From positions 1 to 36,678 of the forward strand of contig DATGKW010000153.1 of assembly GCA_035294465.1 (NCBI GenBank): a stretch of DNA of 36,678 bases, given 5' to 3'. The stretch comes from Paraktedonobacter sp035294465. Lineage in GTDB: Bacteria > Chloroflexota > Ktedonobacteria > Ktedonobacterales > Ktedonobacteraceae. The notes beneath the pieces were generated by a model. The model had not been told where the DNA came from. It saw only the letters and a program-made list of their open reading frames with translations, and ran no database searches. Made by a program: the position numbers and the translations under genes. Shown here one piece after another: positions 7,005 through 14,723 of the stretch (positions within the stretch are counted from its first letter, which is position 1; every line of letters begins with the position of its first letter).

Positions 7005-9350
7005 CTAACTGCGCGTGATCAGCATATTCGAGAAAGCTACCTCGGTGCCTTTGAGGTTAACCAGCATGCCCATTGAGCCGCCTTGCAGAGAAGTATCTTT
7101 CTCTGTTCCGACCTGCTGACCGTTCACAAAGAGGGTATATGTGCCATTGTTAATAGACACTTTGAGGGTATTAACTGCATTTGGTCCGTGGCCTCCATGA
7201 AGCTCCTTGCCCGCCTTAATAAGCTTACCGATCTGTTGCCAGGGGGAGCCTCCGTTGGCCGCTTTGCTGCTATCGTATTTGTAAAAGCCGTACTGGTAAT
7301 TGCCGCTTTCATCGACGATCTCGAAGGTGTAGAAGGTCGTAACCGCCTTGCCTTTAACGGTTTGGTTGTTGTAGCGCAGGATCATGCCAAAGGTGTTAGT
7401 TGGATTCTGATCATCGCCGTTAATCTCTTCCATCGTGAGCTGATAGCTCAGCGAGGTTTCGGGGAAATTCTCCTGTATTATCACAGCAGTTCCGCCACTG
7501 CTAATGATGTGATAGGCGTTATTTTTGAAGAAATGCTGCCCATCGATCTGAAAGTTGTGGATATTCTGCTGGAGTGGATCGGAGAAAAGAATGTTATTCT
7601 GCGCTGCCTCTGTTGCCTGGGCCATGGAGGTAGCAGCGATATTGGGAGTGCTCTGAGTAGTGGCTTGAGGTGACGATGGATGCTGTGAATGCATGAGAAA
7701 AATTCCGCCGCCCAGACCACCAACCAGGAGGACGAAGAGAGCCGCAGCTATAAGTATTTTCTGCTTCTTACTGACGCGTTTTATTGATGGCTCAGAAATA
7801 GGATCCTCTTTTTGCACAGGCAAGAGGCCGGTGACATACTGGCCGGGTGCTACCGGGACCTGGACTACCTTCACCGGCCCCGTCAATTTGATGGTATTGC
7901 CATTTCTCTGTTCGGTATTGAGCAAGGTCAACGAGCTGGTCGTCGATTGCTGCAGAGCCGGTGAAAGTTGTTGCAAGTTGCTAGCTGCGAATGGCTGCTG
8001 GAGCGTACCGGTTTGGGTAAAGAATGGCGATTGCGCATTGGCTGGCTGGCCAAATGGAAGTTGCTGAGCTGAGGTATCTGCTGAGAAGCCAGGTGCAGCC
8101 GCCTGATCAAACATTGCCTGCTGTGAGCCAGTAGCGGCCATCATATGGCCGGTGGAGAAAAGGCCCGTGGTCGTCCCGGCGTTAGCTTGATTATCTATCG
8201 CAGCCAGCCGTGGACTCGTATTCTCGTGCTGGCCAAGGAGGGGAAAAACCCCTGTTCTGGAGAGCAAGCCTGTCCCGCCCGGCTTGGGTTCTGGTCCGGC
8301 GGCGAGAGAAGCCGTGGGGGCTTGCGCTGCTAGAGGCGAGGTAGTGAACGGGACCTGTGAACCTTCGAGAGCTGCCATAGTACCGGTGCTTTGCCATTGT
8401 GGATCGAAGAGGCCCCCTTTCCGAGCATTTCCGGCAGCATTTGAGAGTAGTCCATTACGCTTGGCCGAGATGCCCAGGCTGCTTGTTCGCGGCTGTTCAA
8501 CAAGAGCAGCTCGGAACGCGCTAGCGAATTCCTGGGCTGTATGGAAGCGCTGGTCGGGGCGCTTGGCCATGGCGCGCAGAAGCACGCGCTCGGCAGCTTC
8601 TGACAAATCCGGGCGTAGCGAGCGTGGTGAGGGCGGCTGCATGTGCAACTGCTGAGAAGCAATTTGCATTGGTGTCTCGCCCTGGAACGGTGTCGTGCCG
8701 GTCAGCATCTGGAAAAGTACCACACCGAGCGAATACTGGTCGGCTCGTCCATCCACTTCTGCGCCAATTACTTGCTCAGGGGACATATAGTCAGGTGTCC
8801 CTACCGGCGCGCCCGCCCCGGTCAGTCGCATCTGCTCCGATTGATGATCGGAGAGCAGCTTCACCAGGCCAAAGTCGGTCAGCAACAAGCGGCCATCGGA
8901 CGTGAGTAGCATGTTAGCCGGCTTGATATCGCGGTGGATGACACCGCGCGCGTGGGCGAAATCCAGAGCTGCGGCCATCTGCTCAAGGTAATTTACCGCG
9001 CTGTTAAAGCTCAGTTGCCCCTCGCGTTCCAGAACGTCGCGCAGTGTGCCTCCGCTGATATAGGGCATTACCAGGAAGGCCAGGCCGCCTCGTTCACCAT
9101 ATTCGTACACAGGCATGATATTGGGATGTTCCAGCGAGGCCGCGGCATCGGTCTCGCGCCGGAAGCGCTCCAGGAAAGCAGAGAGTTGATGGGGTTTTAA
9201 CGCGGTCACAGGCATTAACACTTTCACTGCTACCTGACGGCGCGGGCGCTCTTGCTGCGCCAGGTAAACCGCGCCCATGCCACCTTGCCCGATCAGTTGT
9301 TGCAGTGTGCAGTTTCCTAATACCGTTCCGATCAATGCTTCAGCGTTCAT
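7005..9350 (-). CDS. Receptor-type Ser/Thr protein kinase with LamG-like ectodomain
   Basis: A 781-aa PknB-type kinase. The kinase domain (about 12-290) is complete: GQGGMGAV, K43, HRDIKPAN (139-146), DFG (159-161), GTPDYMSPEQ. A long Gln/Ser/Thr-rich linker (290-525) contains GLFDPQW near 313 and VKVVQVPVAP...YVTGLLP near 492-510, both shared with the downstream paralog. The transmembrane helix is at about 531-553. The outer domain shares FGMIL, YTLFVNGQQVGT and GMLVNLKGTEVAFSN with the paralog. I chose the ATG at 9350; a TTG at 9353 is directly before it, with GAGG upstream serving either. It probably senses an extracellular carbohydrate or cell-wall ligand (inferred from the fold). Confidence 0.92.
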   Translation of the reverse strand: MNAEALIGTVLGNCTLQQLIGQGGMGAVYLAQQERPRRQVAVKVLMPVTALKPHQLSAFLERFRRETDAAASLEHPNIMPVYEYGERGGLAFLVMPYISGGTLRDVLEREGQLSFNSAVNYLEQMAAALDFAHARGVIHRDIKPANMLLTSDGRLLLTDFGLVKLLSDHQSEQMRLTGAGAPVGTPDYMSPEQVIGAEVDGRADQYSLGVVLFQMLTGTTPFQGETPMQIASQQLHMQPPSPRSLRPDLSEAAERVLLRAMAKRPDQRFHTAQEFASAFRAALVEQPRTSSLGISAKRNGLLSNAAGNARKGGLFDPQWQSTGTMAALEGSQVPFTTSPLAAQAPTASLAAGPEPKPGGTGLLSRTGVFPLLGQHENTSPRLAAIDNQANAGTTTGLFSTGHMMAATGSQQAMFDQAAAPGFSADTSAQQLPFGQPANAQSPFFTQTGTLQQPFAASNLQQLSPALQQSTTSSLTLLNTEQRNGNTIKLTGPVKVVQVPVAPGQYVTGLLPVQKEDPISEPSIKRVSKKQKILIAAALFVLLVGGLGGGIFLMHSQHPSSPQATTQSTPNIAATSMAQATEAAQNNILFSDPLQQNIHNFQIDGQHFFKNNAYHIISSGGTAVIIQENFPETSLSYQLTMEEINGDDQNPTNTFGMILRYNNQTVKGKAVTTFYTFEIVDESGNYQYGFYKYDSSKAANGGSPWQQIGKLIKAGKELHGGHGPNAVNTLKVSINNGTYTLFVNGQQVGTEKDTSLQGGSMGMLVNLKGTEVAFSNMLITRS

Positions 9351-9642
9351 CAAGTCTCTACCTCTTCTTATCGATATGCCGCTTGTTTTGTGTCAACGTA
9401 TGCACAAATGTATGCGCTGATCCCGGCATCTGCCTCGTCGACTGAAAAAGCGTTGGTCAGTTGCGATCAAAAGGCATCTTTCGTCGTGTTCTACTTAGAA
9501 ATAGCCTTACCTTTGTACATGGTAGTCAAAATTCTGCTATATAGCAATGAATGAGACCGCCGGACATGACCAAAGTAATGGGTACAAGCTATCTCTTTGT
9601 GTACCACGACTGAGAGAGCGTCAGTTTTCGCGAATCGGGGGG

Positions 9643-12195
9643 TTATCTTTCTTGGATCACGTCAAGCGGATCGATATCCTCCGCGTTGTCCACCGGAATC
9701 TCGGTTTCTTCTTCGACGCGAGCGACCATCGAGGGGACGGTGCGACTTTGCAGGATAATACCGCGTTTGAGGGCTTCGCCAGCCTGGGCAAGCAGTGGAC
9801 GCAGGTGTTCAAGGCGCTCCCGGTACATATTGAGTCGTTCGGCGTACTGTTCCGCCTTCTGGCGCTCTACATGGCTGCGTTGATCCTGTTCCCTGGGCTC
9901 TAGCCGGGCCGCTTTCCAGATATCGGGCATATCGAGTACGAGGCCGACTGCAGTTTGCAGTTGTTGCAGCAGATCGATAGTTTGATTGAGCAACATGAGC
10001 AGATCGCCTTCGGCCATGTCGATGCGGCGCATCAGGCCACTGAGCGACATTCCGCGCGCCCAGGAGAGCGCGATGCCATGAAACTCTGGCACGATGGTTA
10101 GTGAGAGGGGAATACATGCCTGCTCTTCAATGCTATGCACGTTCTGCACAATATTCCAGAGATCGCGCCTGACCTGAATGAGGCGGTTATTAAGGACATT
10201 ACGGTTGTTGAGGCGTCGGTCGTTGTCGTAAGTGAACCAGCTACAGACTTCAGCCAGCTCCGCAGCGGTGAGCTTGTCCAGCACGCCCATCAAGACCATA
10301 TCGACGAGCAGAACGCCGGATGGATGGAAGACGCTACGCAGGAGATGGCCTGCCAGAGTGAGCTGGTCCTGTTCGTTGATGTAGTTAAGCGCACGCAAGG
10401 CAAAGATCGTACCCTCTAATTCAGCTTTGCCAGCCCGGCTGAGCGGATACGCGCCGATTTTCTCGCGGCGTTTCTCCAGAGCCTGCATAGCGCCGGTCGA
10501 GGCGAGTCCTTTCTTCTTGCCAGCTTTTCTCGCTTTTTGCTGGCGCTTCTCTAGCCTTTCCAGACGAGCCAGTTCGCGCTGCTCCCAGAGAACGTAGCGC
10601 TGATATTCACGCAGGCTGGAGGCGCAGATGCGATGCAGGTGCCTGGTATCGCCGGGCCGCCAGAGATTGAGCACCGAATTGTAACGGACGGCGAAGGAGC
10701 TGATCACCGGATGCAGCTCACCGGTGATGCGCTCAAATGCCGGCTCGAACGGTTCCCAGGGGGAATACGGAATGATCGCGGCGCCGCGAACATCCATACC
10801 GCGTCGCCCGGCGCGTCCGGTCAACTGGCTGTATTCATTGGGCGTGAGCAGGCGCATTTCCTGGCCATCAAACTTGCTTAAGCTGCCAACCACCACAGAG
10901 CGGGCTGGCATATTCACGCCAAGAGCCAGGGTGTCCGTAGCGAAGACTGCGCGTAGATGTCCACGAGCGAAGAGCGTCTCGACCAGCACTTTGAGCGCTG
11001 GCAGCAGTCCGGCGTGATGAAATCCCAGCCCACGGGGCAGTAGATCGGTCAACGCGTGTACCTGCTGCAAATTGCGATCTTCTGGCGGCAGATGTTCCAA
11101 CCACTCACTGACCTCCAGCCGCAACATCTCGGCCTCTTCTGGCGAGGTAAACAGGTGGCGCGAGGCGCTCAGCGCCGCGTCCTCGACAACTTTCCTGCCC
11201 GGCAAGAAGTAGAGCGTGGGTAGAAGACCGGCCTCGCGCAAAGCGGTCAGAATTTCGCCCGGCTCGGCAGTTTGATGCGGTTTAGCGCGTTTGTTGTTCT
11301 CTCCCGTTTCCTGGCTATCTGAGGTATCGCTGTCATCTCTGGCTTCTTTTTGCCGATCTGGCCGGGGCAGTCCGTTTTCGTCATCTTCCTCGCCAAAGCT
11401 ATAGCGACGATTGCGCCCCTGCGCCATGGCCTGGCGAGCCTCGCCACCAACATCGGGGAAACGTTCGACGCGCCTGCCATTCGCATCCATTACCAGGTGC
11501 AGCTTGTTGTCCAGGAAGTAGTAGTGTTCCAGGGGCACGGCCCGCTCTGTATGCACCACCAGGGAGATCGGTCGATGGACGCGGCTAATCCAGTCGGCCA
11601 GATCCTCGGCGTTGCTGGCCGTCGCGGAGAGCCCGACCAGTTGCACGGTTGGCGGCGAGCAGATAATCGCTTCCTCCCAGACAGGGCCGCGCCCGGCATC
11701 GCTCAGGTAGTGCAACTCGTCAAAGACGATGTAGCCAACATCCGCCAGCGAGGCGGGTGTGGGACGAGTCCCTTCGGCGAAACGGTCGCCGCCCTCTTCC
11801 AGCAGCATATTGCGATAGACTTCGGTTGTCATAATCACAATCGGGGCCCGGCTGTGCTCAACGATATCGCCGGTGACCAGCCCCACGGAATCGGGGCCAT
11901 AGAGGGTACACAGGTCGCGGTATTTCTGGTTGGAGAGCGCTTTGAGCGGGGTTGTGTAGATTACACGCTGGTTGTGCTGCCGGGCACGCCAGATCGCGTA
12001 CTCGGCCACCAGGGTTTTGCCGGTACCTGTAGGGGCGGTGACCAGGACCGAGCGGCCCTCCGCCAGGTGATACATAGCCTCAAGCTGGAAGGCGTCAATG
12101 GGAAACGGATAGTGGGCTGCAAATGCGGAAATGTCGGCGTTGATTTTTTCGTTATTTTCGATGTCTTCTGGTTCTGCCACCACCTGTTTGTCCAT
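9643..12195 (-). CDS. Ski2-like DEAD/H-box RNA helicase
   Basis: A superfamily 2 helicase of about 850 aa in the Ski2/Mtr4/HelY group, which unwinds structured RNA with ATP. Motif I is TAPTGTGKT (53-61), motif II is DELH (159-162), SAT follows in LVGLSATASN, and motif VI is QLTGRAGRRGMD; GFHHAGLLP is the group's hallmark. The C-terminal ~180 residues resemble the DSHCT domain. A charged, low-complexity insert (EEDDENGLPRPDRQKEARDD and onward, about 300-350) separates the two RecA lobes. The frame stays open to 12294, but a good promoter at 12249-12277 would start transcription near 12242, so the start must be 12216 or 12195; I chose 12195 tentatively because neither has a strong Shine-Dalgarno. 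Confidence 0.9.
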   Translation of the reverse strand: MDKQVVAEPEDIENNEKINADISAFAAHYPFPIDAFQLEAMYHLAEGRSVLVTAPTGTGKTLVAEYAIWRARQHNQRVIYTTPLKALSNQKYRDLCTLYGPDSVGLVTGDIVEHSRAPIVIMTTEVYRNMLLEEGGDRFAEGTRPTPASLADVGYIVFDELHYLSDAGRGPVWEEAIICSPPTVQLVGLSATASNAEDLADWISRVHRPISLVVHTERAVPLEHYYFLDNKLHLVMDANGRRVERFPDVGGEARQAMAQGRNRRYSFGEEDDENGLPRPDRQKEARDDSDTSDSQETGENNKRAKPHQTAEPGEILTALREAGLLPTLYFLPGRKVVEDAALSASRHLFTSPEEAEMLRLEVSEWLEHLPPEDRNLQQVHALTDLLPRGLGFHHAGLLPALKVLVETLFARGHLRAVFATDTLALGVNMPARSVVVGSLSKFDGQEMRLLTPNEYSQLTGRAGRRGMDVRGAAIIPYSPWEPFEPAFERITGELHPVISSFAVRYNSVLNLWRPGDTRHLHRICASSLREYQRYVLWEQRELARLERLEKRQQKARKAGKKKGLASTGAMQALEKRREKIGAYPLSRAGKAELEGTIFALRALNYINEQDQLTLAGHLLRSVFHPSGVLLVDMVLMGVLDKLTAAELAEVCSWFTYDNDRRLNNRNVLNNRLIQVRRDLWNIVQNVHSIEEQACIPLSLTIVPEFHGIALSWARGMSLSGLMRRIDMAEGDLLMLLNQTIDLLQQLQTAVGLVLDMPDIWKAARLEPREQDQRSHVERQKAEQYAERLNMYRERLEHLRPLLAQAGEALKRGIILQSRTVPSMVARVEEETEIPVDNAEDIDPLDVIQER

Positions 12196-12248
12196 TAGCG
12201 CTTTCTCTTTATACATTTGCTTATGACAATCTTCTATTAATTGAAGCC

Positions 12249-12277
12249 ATTGTAACACGAAAGACTGAGAGGAACAA
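12249..12277 (-). promoter_or_regulatory. Putative promoter of the helicase gene
   Basis: On the minus strand TTGTTC (12272-12277) and TACAAT (12249-12254) are 17 bases apart. The predicted start of transcription, near 12242, is downstream of the longest possible start codon (12294) and so helps choose the real one. Confidence 0.5.
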
Positions 12278-12363
12278 GTTTCTGCGCAAGTCAAATAATA
12301 TAATTGAGAGAGAATTCAGGTACCAGGAGGGATAACTCTTCTGGCAGACCTGAGATCGTTAGG

Positions 12364-12747
12364 CTATGGTATCTGCATCGCTCTGGGAACCTGTACACCA
12401 GATCCATCCTGACCAATCTGTAGCCCTGTCACATGACCTGAACGCGTGTAGACAGAAAGCTCTATATACCAGGGATTATTAACAGGGCCGTAAGAGTTTG
12501 AAAGACTGACAGTAGTGAGTAGTGACCAATTGGTCCAATTTGCTGTATAAGCAAGCGCGAGTATTGGTTCTTGTGTTGAAGAGACGTACATCCAGAAGCC
12601 CGCTTCGCCGCCACCCAAATCATCAACGTAGAATTCAATAGTACCACAGGTTCCATCCGTTGTCCCGTTGGGAGATACACCGTGAGCAATTTCTTCAGCG
12701 CGCGTCACATGACCGACAAAATGCATATAGATTGTGATCTTTGTCAA
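12364..12747 (-). CDS. Hypothetical protein, 127 aa, doubtful
   Basis: An open frame starting with TTG at 12747, or with ATG at 12726. The product is rich in Thr, Ser, Gly and aromatic residues and alternates as beta strands do (GTIEFYVDDLGGGEAGFWMY; NPWYIELSVYTRSG). It has a balanced composition, as real proteins do, but no signal peptide, no clear Shine-Dalgarno and no family I recognise. It may be a small cytoplasmic protein or the remnant of a larger beta-rich protein. It lies divergently from the glyS leader. Confidence 0.4.
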   Translation of the reverse strand: MTKITIYMHFVGHVTRAEEIAHGVSPNGTTDGTCGTIEFYVDDLGGGEAGFWMYVSSTQEPILALAYTANWTNWSLLTTVSLSNSYGPVNNPWYIELSVYTRSGHVTGLQIGQDGSGVQVPRAMQIP

Positions 12748-12825
12748 GACTGTCTAACATGTGCTATAGGACAATCCAATTGTCAAGGATCTTTTGCGGA
12801 GATTCAGAGATTCAGAGATGGCCGC

Positions 12826-12853
12826 TTGCATATTCTTGATAACCTGCTATACT
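12826..12853 (+). promoter_or_regulatory. Putative promoter of the T-box/glyS transcript
   Basis: TTGCAT (12826-12831) and TATACT (12848-12853) with a 16-base spacer stand immediately before the first conserved part of the T-box leader; transcription would begin near 12860. Confidence 0.5.
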
Positions 12854-12859
12854 ACTTCG

Positions 12860-13143
12860 GAACAAAGAAATAAGCATTTCCCGGTGATGATGAAGAGGAG
12901 TAGCCTGTCGGGGATGGCAGCGAGCCGATAAGTGGTGCAAGGTCGGCGATCCACCAGAGGTGAAGGGCGCTTCGGAGCCGGTTTTGAATGAGTGGCTTCA
13001 CGAAGATTCATGACATACCAGTGTGTCGTTGCGTGAAGAAGCAGGGTGGAACCGCGCATCATACCAGAGAATGTAGTTGCCCCGGGCCTACAATGGTATG
13101 GATTCGTCCCTGGGCGTTGTTGAACGCCTGGGGAATTTTTTTT
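12860..13143 (+). promoter_or_regulatory. Glycine T-box riboswitch with terminator, upstream of glyS
   Basis: The leader carries the T-box sequence AGGGTGGAACCGCG (13043-13056), which pairs with the tRNA acceptor end. Upstream are Stem I features: GAAGAGGAGTA (the AGTA bulge), GGCAGCGAGCC with GGTGCAAGG (distal loop region), and GTGAAGGGCGCTTCGGAGC, whose GGC at 12966-12968 matches the position of the specifier codon in B. subtilis glyQS (GAAAGGCATTC). Downstream is a terminator: 11-bp stem (13108-13118 with 13123-13133), GTTG loop and eight Ts (13136-13143). Uncharged tRNA-Gly should favour the antiterminator and so expression of glyS. The T-box assignment is firm; the GGC specifier is read by analogy. 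Confidence 0.92.
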
Positions 13144-13235
13144 GAAAGGGCCAGGCTATGAACGCTGTTTTACCTGCTGCGCGAGCGGTAGTGAATGTCT
13201 GGCGAACTTTTTTGAGAGGGAGGAAATCTCACACT

Positions 13236-14606
13236 ATGACACAGACCGAAGAGGCAAATGTTGCGGTGCAGGATACGCCGCTGGTGCCTATTGAAAAGAT
13301 TGTTTCGCTATGCAAACGTCGTGGTTTTGTCTATCCTAACTCAGAGATCTATGGCGGTGTTTCGGGTATCTATGACTTCGGGCCGCTGGGAGTAGAACTA
13401 CGCAATAATATCCGCCGCTACTGGTGGTGGTCGATGGTGCAGACCAATGATAACGTCGTAGGTATCGAGGGCAACATCATCACCCATCCGCGCGTATGGG
13501 AGGCCAGCGGGCACGTCGAAAATTTTGTTGATTTGCTGGTTGACTGTAAAAAGTGTAAGCGGCGTTTCCGCCTGGATCACTTGCCGGAGGAGAACCGCGC
13601 GCAGCATAAGTGCCCGGAGTGCGGCGGCGAACTGACCGAACCGCGCCGCTTTAACCTGATGATGGAGACCCAGATCGGGGTGATTGAGGGCGATAAGATG
13701 AAAACCTACCTGCGCGGCGAGGCTTGCCAGAACATCTACCTGGACTACGATAACGTGCTCAAGTCCTCGCGCGTGCAGATTCCCTTTGGTATCTGCCAGA
13801 TTGGCAAAGCCTTCCGCAATGAGGTCACGCCGGGCAATTTCCTTTTCCGCCAGCGCGAATTCGAGCAGTGGGATCTGCAATTCTTTGTCCACCCTGGCGA
13901 GATGTCCAAGTGGTTCGAGTATTGGAAAGAGCGCCGCTTTGAGTGGTATAAGAATCTGATCAATCACAAGGACCGCCTGCGCCTGCGCGCGCATGCACCC
14001 AACGAACTTGCGCATTATGCCAAACAGGCTTTTGACGTCGAGTATCTGACGACCCTGGGCTGGCAGGAGTGGGAGGGTATTCACTGGCGTCAGGATTGGG
14101 ATCTATCGCGCCACAGCCAGTACAGCGGCCAGGATCTGAGCTATACTGACCCGGAGACCAAAGAGCGCTACATCCCCTGGATTGTTGAGACCTCTGGCGG
14201 CGTGGATCGCACCTTCCTGAACGTGCTGCTGGACGCTTACGAGGAAGAACCCGATCCTGCTGGCAAAGAATCGCGCACAGTTTTGCGCCTGAATCCGCTG
14301 ATTGCCCCGGTCAAAGTAGCTGTGCTGCCTTTGCAGAAGAACAAGCCGGAATTGCTTGAGACGGCGAAGAATCTCTACAAACAACTTCAGCGCTCAATGG
14401 TCGCGCAATACGATGAAATCGCCAATATTGGGCGCCGCTATCGCCGTCAGGATGAGATTGGGACGCCTTTCTGCGTGACCATCGACTTCCAGACGCTGGA
14501 CGATCAAACGGTAACTATCCGTGAGCGTGATCATATGACACAGATTCGTTTGCACCTGAACGAGGTCAAACCTTATCTGCTTGAGCGCGTGACCTGGGAC
14601 CACTAG
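13236..14606 (+). CDS. glyS: Glycyl-tRNA synthetase, single-chain (alpha2) type
   Basis: A 456-aa class II aminoacyl-tRNA synthetase charging tRNA-Gly. The N-terminus has the family signature (RGFVYPNSEIYGGVSGIYDFGPLG). A Cys4 zinc ribbon follows at about residues 105-135 (CKKC...CPEC). Class II motif 2 is seen in FRNEVTPGNFLFRQREFEQ, and motif 3 in the SGGVDRTFLNVLLDAY region. The C-terminal anticodon-binding domain starts near 355 (PLIAPVKVAVLPL) and ends with GTPFCVTIDFQTLDDQTVTIRERD. I chose the ATG at 13236, preceded by GGGAGG at somewhat long spacing; the frame is open from an ATG at 13158 but the family homology starts only after 13280. The T-box before it gives tRNA-dependent control. 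Confidence 0.95.
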   Translation: MTQTEEANVAVQDTPLVPIEKIVSLCKRRGFVYPNSEIYGGVSGIYDFGPLGVELRNNIRRYWWWSMVQTNDNVVGIEGNIITHPRVWEASGHVENFVDLLVDCKKCKRRFRLDHLPEENRAQHKCPECGGELTEPRRFNLMMETQIGVIEGDKMKTYLRGEACQNIYLDYDNVLKSSRVQIPFGICQIGKAFRNEVTPGNFLFRQREFEQWDLQFFVHPGEMSKWFEYWKERRFEWYKNLINHKDRLRLRAHAPNELAHYAKQAFDVEYLTTLGWQEWEGIHWRQDWDLSRHSQYSGQDLSYTDPETKERYIPWIVETSGGVDRTFLNVLLDAYEEEPDPAGKESRTVLRLNPLIAPVKVAVLPLQKNKPELLETAKNLYKQLQRSMVAQYDEIANIGRRYRRQDEIGTPFCVTIDFQTLDDQTVTIRERDHMTQIRLHLNEVKPYLLERVTWDH

Positions 14607-14642
14607 GCTGGAGTGTTTGCGCTGGCCGATCTCGTAGCAAAG

Positions 14643-14684
14643 AGCCCGTCAACTGTCAGGTTTTTAGACAATTGGCGGGCTTTT
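14643..14684 (+). terminator. Rho-independent terminator of glyS
   Basis: A 15-bp stem (14643-14657 with 14667-14681, with G-U pairs) is followed by TTTT. It lies 36 bases after the glyS stop and also separates it from the convergent secreted-protein gene. Confidence 0.75.
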
Positions 14685-14723
14685 GAAGCTCACTCCGGTT
14701 GGTTTCAGTCTTTGCCTGCTTGT

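Noticed and set aside
11350..12198. 282-aa plus-strand frame
   Set aside because: Antisense shadow of the helicase N-terminal lobe, whose motifs fix the minus strand as coding.
12196..12294. N-terminal extension of the helicase
   Set aside because: A good promoter inside this stretch would start transcription after the 12294 codon.
13158..13235. N-terminal extension of glyS by 26 residues
   Set aside because: It starts just after the T-box terminator with a poor ribosome binding site, and the residues are not part of the family; GGGAGG favours 13236.
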